DNA from: Modestobacter sp. Leaf380
Lineage (GTDB): Bacteria; Actinomycetota; Actinomycetes; Mycobacteriales; Geodermatophilaceae
Length of the DNA stretch: 64,000 nucleotides
Assembly: GCF_001424485.1 (NCBI RefSeq)
Contig: NZ_LMQC01000008.1
Location: 1-64,000 of the forward strand
Reading direction: 5' to 3'
Shown: positions 17,053 to 25,195 of the stretch, in pieces
Position numbering within the stretch: position 1 is the stretch's first letter
Layout of the letters: each line of letters starts with the position of its first letter
Position numbers and translations under genes: made by a program
The notes under the pieces: model-generated
What the model saw: the letters and a program-made list of their open reading frames with translations, nothing else
What the model was told of the DNA's origin: nothing
Database searches by the model: none

Positions 17053-17892
17053 TCAGGCGGGCTGGATGCCCAGCGCCGTCGCCAGCGTGGTGATCTTGCG
17101 CGCACGACCCAGCCGGGGCAGGTCGCTGCCGTCCCGGATGACCTGGCCGCGGGCCTCGAAGTCGGCCAGGAAGTCGGTGGCCCAGGCGACGTCGGAGGGG
17201 GTGGGGCTGATCACCTCGTTGATGACCGGCAGCTGCTCGACGTCCAGGCAGAGCTTGCCGGTGAGGCCGAGGGACACGGTCACACCGGTGGCCTCGCGCA
17301 GCACGCCGTGGCTGGAGCCGACGGTGGGGCCGTCGATCGGGCCGGGCAGGCCGCCGATCCGGCTGCCCACGACCAGCCGGGAGCGCGGGTAGGCCATCGC
17401 CAGGTCGTCGGCGGCGGTGCCGGTGTCGCGGCGGTAGTCGCCGGACCCGAACGCCAGCCGGAAGGCACCGCGCGCGGAGGCGATCCGGACGGTCTCCTCG
17501 ATGCCCAGTGCGGACTCCACGAGCGCCAGCACCCGGGTCGAGCCGCCGAGGCGGTCGAAGGTCTCGGTGACGTGCTCGGCGGCCTCGGTCTTGGCCAGCA
17601 TCACGCCGGCCAGGCCCGGGAGGCCGGCCAGGGCGTTGACGTCGTCGGCCCAGAACGGGGTCGAGTGGTCGTTGATCCGGACCCAGGCCTGGCGGTCGCG
17701 GGCGGTCGAGAGGTACTCGACGACGGACGCGCGGGCCTGCGGCTTGGCCTTGGGGTCGACGGCGTCCTCGATGTCCAGGATCACCTGGTCGGCCCGCGAG
17801 GCCAGGGCCGCGTCGAACTCGGCGTGGTCGCGGGCGCCGTTGACCAGCAGCCAGGAGCGGGAGATGTCGGCTTCCACGTGTCGTCTCTGCAC
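17053..17892 (-). CDS. CitE-like HpcH/HpaI family lyase
   Basis: A 279-residue TIM-barrel protein of the citrate lyase beta/malyl-CoA lyase group. Seen: SWLLVNGARDHAEFDAALAS, DQVILDIEDAVDPKAK (metal-binding Asp/Glu), WVRINDHSTPFWADDVNALA, VLALVESALGIEET (catalytic Glu) and RLAFGSGDYRRDTG. No other citrate lyase subunits are near, so a stand-alone CoA-ester lyase or thioesterase role is more likely. Start GTG 17892; V6 would be an alternative. Confidence 0.8.
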   Translation of the reverse strand: MQRRHVEADISRSWLLVNGARDHAEFDAALASRADQVILDIEDAVDPKAKPQARASVVEYLSTARDRQAWVRINDHSTPFWADDVNALAGLPGLAGVMLAKTEAAEHVTETFDRLGGSTRVLALVESALGIEETVRIASARGAFRLAFGSGDYRRDTGTAADDLAMAYPRSRLVVGSRIGGLPGPIDGPTVGSSHGVLREATGVTVSLGLTGKLCLDVEQLPVINEVISPTPSDVAWATDFLADFEARGQVIRDGSDLPRLGRARKITTLATALGIQPA

Positions 17893-17923
17893 GCGGCGAT
17901 CATCCCCGTAGGACCGTGGTCAC

Positions 17924-20389
17924 TCAGGGGCGGGGCTTGGCGCGTCTCGTCGGGACCGCGCGGGCGGGGTCCTCGGGCCACGGGTGCTTGGGGTAGCGGC
18001 CCTTGAGCTCGCTGCGCACGGTCGGGTAGCCGGTGGTCCAGAACCCGGCCAGGTCCCCGGTGGTGGCGACGACGCGCCGGGCCGGGGACAGCAGCTCCAG
18101 CCGCAGCGGCCGGCCGGCGACGGTGGGGGTCTCCGACCAGCCGAACGCCTCCTGCACCCGCATGGACGCCGTCGGGCTCTCCGGGTTGGCGTAGTCGACC
18201 CGGTGACCGGTGCCGCCGGGCACCACCACCTTCTCCGGCACCGCCTCCTCCAGGGTCCCGGCGACCTGCCAGGGCACCAGCGCCCGCAGCGCGGCGACGA
18301 CGTCGAGCCGGCGCAGGTCGGCCCGGCTGCGCGCGGCCTGCACCTGGGGGGTGGCGCCCAGCGCGCTGCGCAGCGCGCCGTCGTCGACGTCGGGCCACGG
18401 GTCGCCCAGGCCGGCGTGTGCTGCGGCCAGCCGTTCCCGCAGCGACGTCGCGGCCGGGGTCCAGCGCAGCAGCGACAGGCCCTCGGCGCGCAGCCCCTCG
18501 GCGACGGCGGCGGCCACCAGGGCCGGGTCCGGGTCGGGCAGCGGGCGCTCGGTGAGCACGATCGCGCCGAGCCGCTCGACCCGGGCGGCCCGCACGTCGC
18601 CGTCGCGCCAGAGGACCTCGGGGCCGTCGGTGTGGTCGCCGGCCTCCAGCGCGGTGCCCTGGTCGAGGGCGACGGCGAGCCGGACCCGGGCGTCGCGTCG
18701 GCCCGGGGCCCGGTCGGCGGCGGCGACGGCGATCCACTCGGCGCCGGCCAGTGCCGTCCCCTGCGGCAGCTCGGCGCCGGTGCCGGCGGCCAGCAGGTAG
18801 GTGCGTTCGGTGCGCGGCCGGCGGCGGGCCAGCCACTCCGGGTGCGCGAGCGCGGTGACCAGCCCGGCGGCCTGGTCGTCGGTGAGGTCGGTCCGCCGGA
18901 CGTCGGGCACGGCGCGCTCCAGCCGGGCCACCTCGTCCCGCCATGCGCCCGAGTCCCGCCCACCCCGGCCTCCCCGCGCCTCGCGGAGCGCGGCGACCAG
19001 GTCGTCCGAGCGCGGGCTGCTGTCGGCCGACAGCAGGGCGACCACCTCGGCGGCCCGGCGCCGGCCGGCCAGCGGGGCGCCGTCGACCAGCGCCCGGGCC
19101 AGCCGGGGGTGCGCGCCGACCGCGGCCAGCCGGCGGCCGCGGTCGGTCACCCGGCCCTCGGCGTCGACGGCGCCCAGGGTGCGCAGCGTCTCCCCGGCCA
19201 CCGTCATCGCCGCCTCGGGCGGCGGGTCCAGCAGGGCGAGGCCGGTGCCTCCGGGGGCGCCCCAGGACGCGAGTTCCAGGGCGACCGCGGTCAGGTCGGC
19301 GGTGGCCATCTCCGGCTCGGGGGCGGCGGGACGGCGGGCGTGCTCGGTCTCCGACCACAGCCGGTAGACCCGGCCCGGGCCCTCCCGCCCGGCCCGGCCG
19401 GCGCGCTGCGTGGTGGCGGCCTGCGAGGCCGGCACGGTCACCAGGGCGCCCAGCCCGCGGGACAGGTCCACCCGCGGCGTGCGGGCCAGGCCCGCGTCCA
19501 CGACGACCCGGACGCCGGGGACGGTCAGGCTGGACTCGGCGACGTCGGTGGCCAGCACCACCCTCCGTCGGGGCCCGGAGGTCAGCGCGGCGTCCTGCTC
19601 GGCGGCGGGCAGCCGACCGTGCAGCGGCCGGACGTCGACGTCCAGCCCGCCCAGCCGGCGCTGCACCCCGCCGATCTCCGCGGCGCCGGGCAGGAAGACC
19701 AGCACGTCGTGGTCGGTCTCGGTGAGCGCACGCCGGACGGTGTCGGCGACGGCGTCCAGCAGCCGGGGGTCGACCCGGGTGCCCAGCGGCGGCTGCACCG
19801 GCGGCCGCGGCGGGCACCAGACGGTCTCGACGTCGAAGAGCGCACCGGTCGCCTCGACCACGGGGGCGTCCCCGAGCAGGGTGCTCAGCCGCTGCGCCTG
19901 GGCGGTCGCCGACATGGCCAGCAGTCGCAGCTCCGGGCGCAGCGTCGCCCGGACGTCGAGGGCGAAGGCCAGTGCCAGGTCGGTGTCGGTCTGCCGCTCG
20001 TGCACCTCGTCGAGCACCACGGCGTCGACCCCGGGCAGCTCGGGGTCGGCCTGCAGTCGGCGCAGCAGCAGGCCGGTGGTGACGACCTCGACCCGGGTGG
20101 CCGCCGACCGCCGGGACTCCCCGCGGACGCTGAAGCCGACCCGGTCGCCCACCCGCTCACCGACCAGCGCGGCCATCCGGCGGGCGGCGGCGCGGGCGGC
20201 CACCCGGCGGGGTTCGGCGACCAGCACGGTGCCGCCCGCGGCCAGCTCCAGCGGCACCAGCGAGGTCTTGCCGGTGCCGGGGGGAGCGACCAGCACCGCG
20301 GTGCCGTGGGCGGTGAGGGCGGCGGTCAGTTCCCCGAGGACGGCGCGCACCGGCAGGTCGGTGCCGGGCGTCCCGGGAGGTGGCAGCAC
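17924..20389 (-). CDS. hrpB: ATP-dependent helicase HrpB
   Basis: An 821-residue DEAH/DExH helicase. Motif I APPGTGKTSLVPLELA (residue about 30), Ia AEPRRVAARAAARRMA, II LDEVHERQTDTDL, III LAMSATAQAQRLS, V TDVAESSLTVPGVRVVVDAG and VI TQRAGRAGREGPGRVYRLW, then HA2-like and HrpB C-terminal domains ending GRYPKHPWPEDPARAVPTRR. HrpB is a presumed RNA helicase. GTG 20389 is chosen because the helicase core begins directly after it and CACACT stands 6 bases upstream. The open frame continues to 21442, but that part is antisense to the LLM gene. Confidence 0.9.
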   Translation of the reverse strand: MLPPPGTPGTDLPVRAVLGELTAALTAHGTAVLVAPPGTGKTSLVPLELAAGGTVLVAEPRRVAARAAARRMAALVGERVGDRVGFSVRGESRRSAATRVEVVTTGLLLRRLQADPELPGVDAVVLDEVHERQTDTDLALAFALDVRATLRPELRLLAMSATAQAQRLSTLLGDAPVVEATGALFDVETVWCPPRPPVQPPLGTRVDPRLLDAVADTVRRALTETDHDVLVFLPGAAEIGGVQRRLGGLDVDVRPLHGRLPAAEQDAALTSGPRRRVVLATDVAESSLTVPGVRVVVDAGLARTPRVDLSRGLGALVTVPASQAATTQRAGRAGREGPGRVYRLWSETEHARRPAAPEPEMATADLTAVALELASWGAPGGTGLALLDPPPEAAMTVAGETLRTLGAVDAEGRVTDRGRRLAAVGAHPRLARALVDGAPLAGRRRAAEVVALLSADSSPRSDDLVAALREARGGRGGRDSGAWRDEVARLERAVPDVRRTDLTDDQAAGLVTALAHPEWLARRRPRTERTYLLAAGTGAELPQGTALAGAEWIAVAAADRAPGRRDARVRLAVALDQGTALEAGDHTDGPEVLWRDGDVRAARVERLGAIVLTERPLPDPDPALVAAAVAEGLRAEGLSLLRWTPAATSLRERLAAAHAGLGDPWPDVDDGALRSALGATPQVQAARSRADLRRLDVVAALRALVPWQVAGTLEEAVPEKVVVPGGTGHRVDYANPESPTASMRVQEAFGWSETPTVAGRPLRLELLSPARRVVATTGDLAGFWTTGYPTVRSELKGRYPKHPWPEDPARAVPTRRAKPRP

Positions 20390-20395
20390 GCCCCC

Positions 20396-20401
20396 AGTGT
20401 G
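20396..20401 (-). promoter_or_regulatory. Leaderless -10 element for hrpB
   Basis: Minus strand CACACT-GGGGGC-GTG, the third copy of this promoter layout in the window. Confidence 0.45.
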
Positions 20402-20448
20402 GCCGCCCCGCCCCGCCCCGGCCCCCGACGAGGGAACGGGCCCGGCAG

Positions 20449-20485
20449 CTGGTTGGGCAGCGCAACCCGGGATGCCCGGAACCAG
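20449..20485. repeat. Imperfect inverted repeat upstream of the LLM gene
   Basis: CTGGTTGGGCA (20449-20459) pairs with TGCCCGGAACCAG (20473-20485) apart from a two-base bulge. It sits 10 bases upstream of the TAGACA -10 in the hrpB/LLM divergent region and may be an operator. Confidence 0.35.
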
Positions 20486-20494
20486 ACCAGCCGA

Positions 20495-20500
20495 TAGACA
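20495..20500 (+). promoter_or_regulatory. Leaderless -10 element for the LLM gene
   Basis: TAGACA followed by GACGCC and ATG 20507. Confidence 0.35.
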
Positions 20501-20506
20501 GACGCC

Positions 20507-21556
20507 ATGACCGTGATCGGCTTCCACGCCTCGCACGAGCAGATCCCACCGCGGGACCTGCTCGCCGCCGTCCAGCACGCCGAGCAGGTCGGCTTCACCG
20601 CGGCCATGTGCTCCGACCACTTCGAGCCCTGGAGCGTCCGGCAGGGCCAGTCCGGGTTCGCCTGGGCCTGGCTCGGCGCCGCGATGGCCACCACCTCGCT
20701 GCCCTTCGGGGCCGTCAACGCCCCCGGTCAGCGGTACCACCCGGCGGTCATCGCGCAGGGCATCGCGACGCTGGACCAGATGTTCCCGGGCCGGTTCTGG
20801 ATCGCCCTGGGCAGCGGCCAGCTGATGAACGAGCACATCACCGGCGGCAAGTGGCTGCGCAAGGAGCAGCGCGACGCCCGGCTGCGCGAGTGCGTCGACG
20901 TCATCCGCGCCCTGCTGGCCGGTGAGGAGGTCACCCACGACGGGCTGGTCACCGTCGACCGGGCCCGGCTGTGGACCCTGCCCGAGCAGCAGCCCGCGTT
21001 GATCGCCCCCGCCGTCACCCCGGACACCGCCCGCCGCGGCGCCGACTGGGCCGACGGCCTGATCACCATCAACCAGCCGCACGACCGGCTCCGCGAGGTC
21101 CTCGCCGCCTACCGCGACGCCGGCGGCCAGGGCCCGGCCACCCTGCAGCTGCACCTGTCCTGGGCCCCGGACGCCGACCAGGCCATGGAGACCGCCTACG
21201 ACCAGTGGCGCTCCAACGTGCTGCCCCCGCCGCTGTGCTGGGAGCTGGAGGGCGCCAAGAGCTTCGACCAGGTCGCCGCCCTGGTCAGCCGGGAGGACGT
21301 CGCCCAGGCCGTGCGGGTGTCCGCCGACCTCGGGCAGCACGCCGCCTGGATCGCCGAGTACGCCGAGCTGGGCTTCGACCGGGTCGTGCTGCACCACGTC
21401 GGGCAGACCCAGACGCCGTTCCTGGACGCGTTCGGTGAGCACGTGCTCCCGCAGCTGGACGTCGAGGCGCCCGAGCCGACGCTGGCGATCGACCCGCCCG
21501 GCCCGCCCGGGCCGCGCCGCCCCGAGCAGGAGCCCCAGCCGGCCGTGCTGGCGTGA
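20507..21556 (+). CDS. LLM-class flavin/F420-dependent oxidoreductase (TIGR03885-like)
   Basis: A 349-residue luciferase-like barrel protein. Seen: IGFHASHEQIPPRDLLAAVQ, FTAAMCSDHFEPWSVRQGQS, ALGSGQLMNEHITGGKWL and APAVTPDTARRGADWADGLI. The C-terminus adds a 40-residue Pro-rich tail. Members of this subgroup are often next to an alpha-amylase family gene, as here, suggesting a linked but undefined step in sugar or trehalose metabolism. The stop overlaps the next start (GTGA), so both are co-translated. Confidence 0.85.
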   Translation: MTVIGFHASHEQIPPRDLLAAVQHAEQVGFTAAMCSDHFEPWSVRQGQSGFAWAWLGAAMATTSLPFGAVNAPGQRYHPAVIAQGIATLDQMFPGRFWIALGSGQLMNEHITGGKWLRKEQRDARLRECVDVIRALLAGEEVTHDGLVTVDRARLWTLPEQQPALIAPAVTPDTARRGADWADGLITINQPHDRLREVLAAYRDAGGQGPATLQLHLSWAPDADQAMETAYDQWRSNVLPPPLCWELEGAKSFDQVAALVSREDVAQAVRVSADLGQHAAWIAEYAELGFDRVVLHHVGQTQTPFLDAFGEHVLPQLDVEAPEPTLAIDPPGPPGPRRPEQEPQPAVLA

Positions 21557-23232
21557 GGATCACCGACACCGCGGACCTGTGGTGGAAGAACGCGGTCCTG
21601 TACTGCCTGGACGTCGAGACGTTCATGGACTGGGACGACGACGGGGTCGGTGACTTCACCGGCCTGGCGCAGCGGCTGGACCACCTGGTCGACCTCGGCG
21701 TCACCTGCCTGTGGCTGATGCCCTTCTACCCGACCGCCGAGCGCGACGACGGGTACGACATCACCGACTTCTACGGCGTGGACCCCCGGCTGGGGAACCA
21801 CGGCGACGTCGTCGAGGTCATCCGGACCGCGCACGACCGGGGCCTGCGGGTCATCGCCGACCTGGTCGTCAACCACACCTCCGACCAACACCCCTGGTTC
21901 AAGGAGTCCCGGAAGTCGAAGGACAACCCGTACCGCGACTGGTACGTCTGGCGCTCGGACACCCCGCCGGACACCAGCGACCAGGTGGTCTTCCCCGACC
22001 AGGAGGACTCGATCTGGGAGCTGGACGAGAAGACCGGCGAGTACTACCTGCACCAGTTCTACAAGTCCCAGCCCGACCTCAACGTCACGAACCCGGTGGT
22101 CCGCGACGAGATCGCCAAGATCGTCGGCTTCTGGACCCAGCTGGGCCTGGACGGCTTCCGGATGGACGCCGTCCCCTTCCTGCTGGACACCTCCGGCAAC
22201 GGTGACGGCGAGGCCGGCCGGCTGCCCGACCCGCACGCCTACCTGCGCGACATCCGGGCGTTCCTGGACCGCCGCACCAACGGCGGGATCCTGCTCGGTG
22301 AGGTCAACCTGCCCTTCGAGGAGCAGCTGACGTTCTACGGCGGGACCGACGGCGACGAGCTGACCATGCAGTTCGACTTCATCGGCATGCAGGCCACCTA
22401 CCTGTCGCTGGCGCGCGGTGACGCCGGCCCACTGGTGACCGCGCTGCAGGGCCGACCGACGACGTCCCCGGACTCGCAGTGGGCGACCTTCGTGCGCAAC
22501 CACGACGAGCTCACCCTGGACAAGCTGACCGAGGACGAGCGCCAGGAGGTCTTCGCCGCGTTCGGTCCGGAGCCGGAGATGCAGATCTACGACCGCGGCC
22601 TGATCCGGCGGCTGCCGCCGATGCTGGACGGCGACCCGCGGCGCATCCGGATGGTCTACAGCCTGCTGTTCTCCCTGCCCGGCACCCCGACGCTGTTCTA
22701 CGGCGAGGAGATCGGGATGGGGGAGGAGCTGTCGGTGGGCAGCCGGCTCGCCGTCCGCACGCCGATGCAGTGGACCTCGGGCACCAACGGCGGGTTCTCC
22801 CGGGCGAAGGCCGCCAAGCTGCCCGGCCCGGTGGTGACGGGGGGCTATGCACCGGAGTTCGTCAACGTCGCCGACCAGCGCAAGGACCCGGACTCGCTGT
22901 TGTCGTTCTTCCGGAGGTTGATCAGCCGCCGGCGGGAGTGCCCGGAGCTGGGCTGGGGCGACTTCCAGGTGCTCGAGCAGCCGCACAGCGCCGTCCTGGC
23001 GCACCTGTGCTCCTGGGACGACGGGGCCCTGGTCGCGGTGCACAACCTGGGCGCGGAGCCGGTGACGGTGCCGTTGCAGCTGGCCGACTGCGGGCCCGAG
23101 CACCTGCTCGCCGACCTGCTCGTCGACGGCACCACCGCGATGGACGCCGACGGCTGCGCCGAGCTGACGCTGGAGGGCTACGGCCACCGCTGGCTGCGGG
23201 TGGTGGCCCCGGGGACCCGGCGGATCCGCTGA
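21553..23232 (+). CDS. GH13 alpha-amylase family enzyme, trehalose-synthase-like
   Basis: A 559-residue enzyme of the GH13 family. Seen: WKNAVLYCLDVETFMDWDDD, region I VIADLVVNHTSDQHPWFKES, region II GLDGFRMDAVPFLLDTSGNG (nucleophile Asp), region III GGILLGEVNLP (acid/base Glu), region IV FVRNHDELTLDKL (Asp). The layout is close to trehalose synthase/maltose transglucosylase (GH13_16), but shorter and with an unusual DVETF start; the maltokinase partner is absent. Substrate uncertain: maltose/trehalose isomerisation or oligosaccharide hydrolysis. Start GTG 21553 overlaps the LLM stop. Confidence 0.85.
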   Translation: MRITDTADLWWKNAVLYCLDVETFMDWDDDGVGDFTGLAQRLDHLVDLGVTCLWLMPFYPTAERDDGYDITDFYGVDPRLGNHGDVVEVIRTAHDRGLRVIADLVVNHTSDQHPWFKESRKSKDNPYRDWYVWRSDTPPDTSDQVVFPDQEDSIWELDEKTGEYYLHQFYKSQPDLNVTNPVVRDEIAKIVGFWTQLGLDGFRMDAVPFLLDTSGNGDGEAGRLPDPHAYLRDIRAFLDRRTNGGILLGEVNLPFEEQLTFYGGTDGDELTMQFDFIGMQATYLSLARGDAGPLVTALQGRPTTSPDSQWATFVRNHDELTLDKLTEDERQEVFAAFGPEPEMQIYDRGLIRRLPPMLDGDPRRIRMVYSLLFSLPGTPTLFYGEEIGMGEELSVGSRLAVRTPMQWTSGTNGGFSRAKAAKLPGPVVTGGYAPEFVNVADQRKDPDSLLSFFRRLISRRRECPELGWGDFQVLEQPHSAVLAHLCSWDDGALVAVHNLGAEPVTVPLQLADCGPEHLLADLLVDGTTAMDADGCAELTLEGYGHRWLRVVAPGTRRIR

Positions 23233-23236
23233 GTAC

Positions 23237-23274
23237 CCGGGTCGGCATGTCGACACGTCGACATGCCGACCCGG
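23237..23274. promoter_or_regulatory. Perfect 17-base inverted repeat: terminator or operator
   Basis: CCGGGTCGGCATGTCGA (23237-23253), spacer CACG, TCGACATGCCGACCCGG (23258-23274). It begins 5 bases after the GH13 stop and ends 22 bases before the -10 of the XRE-cupin gene. It can act as a terminator hairpin, as the operator of the XRE regulator, or both. Confidence 0.75.
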
Positions 23275-23295
23275 CACCGGTGCTTGCCGCTCTGG

Positions 23296-23301
23296 CACGC
23301 T
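23296..23301 (+). promoter_or_regulatory. Leaderless -10 element for the XRE-cupin gene
   Basis: CACGCT-GGGGCG-GTG(23308). It supports the GTG start. Confidence 0.4.
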
Positions 23302-23307
23302 GGGGCG

Positions 23308-23904
23308 GTGAGCACCTCCGAACCGGCCCTGGACGTCGTGCTGGCCGGGGTCGGCCCACGGCTGCGGGCGCTGCGGCTGCGCAAGGACCTGACGCTGACC
23401 TCGCTGTCGGCGACCACCGGCATCTCGGTGAGCACGCTGTCCCGGCTGGAGTCCGGTGGCCGCAAGCCCACCCTGGAGCTCTTGCTGCCCATCGCCCGGG
23501 CGCACGGTGTGGCCCTGGACGAGCTGGTCGGGGCACCGCCGGTGGGCGACCCGCGGGTGCGCTCGGCGCCCATCGAGCAGCACGGCATGGTCATGTGGCC
23601 GCTGTCGAACCAGCCCGGCGGGCTGCAGGCCTACAAGCTCCTGGTCAGGCCGGGGGAGCCGCGGGCGGAGCCGGAGCAGAAGGTGCACGAGGGCTACGAC
23701 TGGCTCTACGTGCTGTCCGGCCGACTGCGGGTGGTGCTGGGCGAGCACGACCTGGTGCTCAAGCGCGGCGAGGTCGCGGAGTTCGACACCCGCACACCGC
23801 ACTGGTTCGGCGCCGCCGACGACCGGCCGGTGGAGCTGCTGGCGCTGTTCAGCAAGCAGGGGGAACGGGTGCACGTCCGTGCCCGCCCGAAGGGCTCGGC
23901 CTGA
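23308..23904 (+). CDS. XRE-family regulator with C-terminal cupin domain
   Basis: A 198-residue protein. HTH_3 at residues 12-70: LRALRLRKDLTLTSLSATTG, ISVSTLSRLESGGRKPTLEL, then linker, then a cupin at about 110-185: KVHEGYDWLYVLSGRLRVVL, LKRGEVAEFDTRTPHWFGAA with metal-ligand-type residues. This is the small-molecule-sensing XRE-cupin architecture (PuuR/SutR-like). It probably binds the inverted repeat at 23237-23274 just upstream and controls itself. GTG 23308 fits the domain start and the -10 spacing. Confidence 0.88.
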   Translation: MSTSEPALDVVLAGVGPRLRALRLRKDLTLTSLSATTGISVSTLSRLESGGRKPTLELLLPIARAHGVALDELVGAPPVGDPRVRSAPIEQHGMVMWPLSNQPGGLQAYKLLVRPGEPRAEPEQKVHEGYDWLYVLSGRLRVVLGEHDLVLKRGEVAEFDTRTPHWFGAADDRPVELLALFSKQGERVHVRARPKGSA

Positions 23905-24012
23905 GCTGCACGCTGGGTCACCGGGCGGGCGCGCCCCGCACCGACGTCCCGTGCGGGAGTCGCGGGTGACCGACCCTCCGGCGGACCTCCCGGGGGTGTC
24001 GGGGGTCCCGCC

Positions 24013-24018
24013 TACGGT
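24013..24018 (+). promoter_or_regulatory. -10 element for the membrane protein gene
   Basis: TACGGT (TAnnnT) with a following GGAGG ribosome site at 24026-24030; start ATG 24038. Confidence 0.35.
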
Positions 24019-24037
24019 CGCCGCGGAGGTGCCACCC

Positions 24038-24547
24038 ATGACCGAACGACCGCTCGAGCAGACCCCGCGGCCGCTCCCGACCGCGCCGCCCTTCCCCACC
24101 GACCCCCCGCCCGCCGTGGGGGAGACCGCCGAGCCGCCCTACGACCCCGCCGCCCCACCCCTGCCGACCGCGCCGGTGCCCGGGCCGCCCCCGCGCCGGG
24201 CGGCCTCGGTGCAGCCCCGGGTGTCCTTCGTCCGGATGGGCCCGTGGGCACCGGTCGCCGGCGCCGTGCTGGGCCTCGTGGTCGGCCTCGTCGTCGTCCT
24301 GGTCGGTCTCGCGCCGGTGGACCTGTCGTTCGCCCAGCGGCTGGCCTCGGTGTTCCTGTGCCTGGGCCTGGCGCTGCTGGGTGCCGGCGGGGTGCTCTTC
24401 GCCGACGAGGTGCGGGTCCGCCGGCGCAGCGTCGGCGCGCAGTCGGCCGAGGTCGTGGCCGGCCTGCTCAACGGGCTGACCCCGGCGCGCTTCCTGGTCG
24501 GCTCGGCCGGCTTCGTGCTGCTGCTGGCGGCGTACGTCGCCCGTTGA
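24038..24547 (+). CDS. Proline-rich membrane protein
   Basis: A 169-residue protein. Residues 1-68 are Pro/Thr rich and probably cytosolic and disordered (PRPLPTAPPFPTDPPPAVGE). Three hydrophobic segments follow: APVAGAVLGLVVGLVVVLVG, LASVFLCLGLALLGAGGVLF and FLVGSAGFVLLLAAYVAR, with a basic loop DEVRVRRRSVGAQ between the last two. No known domain. GGAGG precedes the ATG. Confidence 0.7.
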   Translation: MTERPLEQTPRPLPTAPPFPTDPPPAVGETAEPPYDPAAPPLPTAPVPGPPPRRAASVQPRVSFVRMGPWAPVAGAVLGLVVGLVVVLVGLAPVDLSFAQRLASVFLCLGLALLGAGGVLFADEVRVRRRSVGAQSAEVVAGLLNGLTPARFLVGSAGFVLLLAAYVAR

Positions 24548-24621
24548 CGGTCCGGGGCCGTTCCGCCGGGTCGGTCCGTGACAACCTGACCGGCGTCCCG
24601 ACCGCCGTCCCTGGAGGCCCC

Positions 24622-25182
24622 GTGCCCGTCCCGTCCCTGGCCCCCGGCCGCACCGCACTGGTCGTCGTCGACCTGCAACGCGGACTGGTCGGCCGCGACG
24701 TCGCCCCGCACCCGGCCGACACGGTCATCGAGAACGCGCTCCAGCTGGCCGAGGCGTTCCGGGCGGCGGGCGGCACGGTCGTGCTGGTGCGGACGGAGCC
24801 CCGGGAGGGTGCCGGGCAGCCGGTGGACGTCGGGGGCGGCCCGCAGCCGACGATGGGCGACGTCGTCGACGAGCTGCGGCCCCTCGGTGACCTGACCGTC
24901 GTGAAGCACACCTGGGGCGCCTTCCACGGCACCGGCCTGGACGCCGGGCTGCGTGCCCGCGGGGTCGACACCGTCGTGCTGGCCGGGCTGACGACGAACC
25001 TGGGCGTCGAGTCCACCGCGCGCGCCGCCCACGAGCACGGGTACGCCGTGGTCGTGGTGGAGGACGCGATGAGCAGCCTGGACGCCGCGATGCACGAGTT
25101 CGCCGTGGGCCGGGTCCTCCCGCTGCTGGCCCGCGTCACGACGACGACCGCCGCGATCACCGCCCTGACCGCCTCCGCCTGA
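24622..25182 (+). CDS. Isochorismatase-family cysteine hydrolase
   Basis: A 186-residue hydrolase. Catalytic triad pattern: Asp in TALVVVDLQRGLVGRDV, Lys in LTVVKHTWGAFHGTGLDAGL, Cys replaced: the usual G(V/I)xTxxCVxxT motif reads AGLTTNLGVESTARAAHEHG, with Asn-Leu-Gly where Cys is expected. The nucleophile is therefore missing in this reading, so it may be non-catalytic or use another mechanism. GTG 24622 follows GGAGG. It converges on the TauE genes. Confidence 0.8.
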   Translation: MPVPSLAPGRTALVVVDLQRGLVGRDVAPHPADTVIENALQLAEAFRAAGGTVVLVRTEPREGAGQPVDVGGGPQPTMGDVVDELRPLGDLTVVKHTWGAFHGTGLDAGLRARGVDTVVLAGLTTNLGVESTARAAHEHGYAVVVVEDAMSSLDAAMHEFAVGRVLPLLARVTTTTAAITALTASA

Positions 25183-25195
25183 CACGACCCCGGGC

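Noticed and set aside
20390-21442. N-terminal extension of HrpB
   Set aside because: The extension is antisense to the LLM gene and lies upstream of the normal HrpB start and its -10 element.
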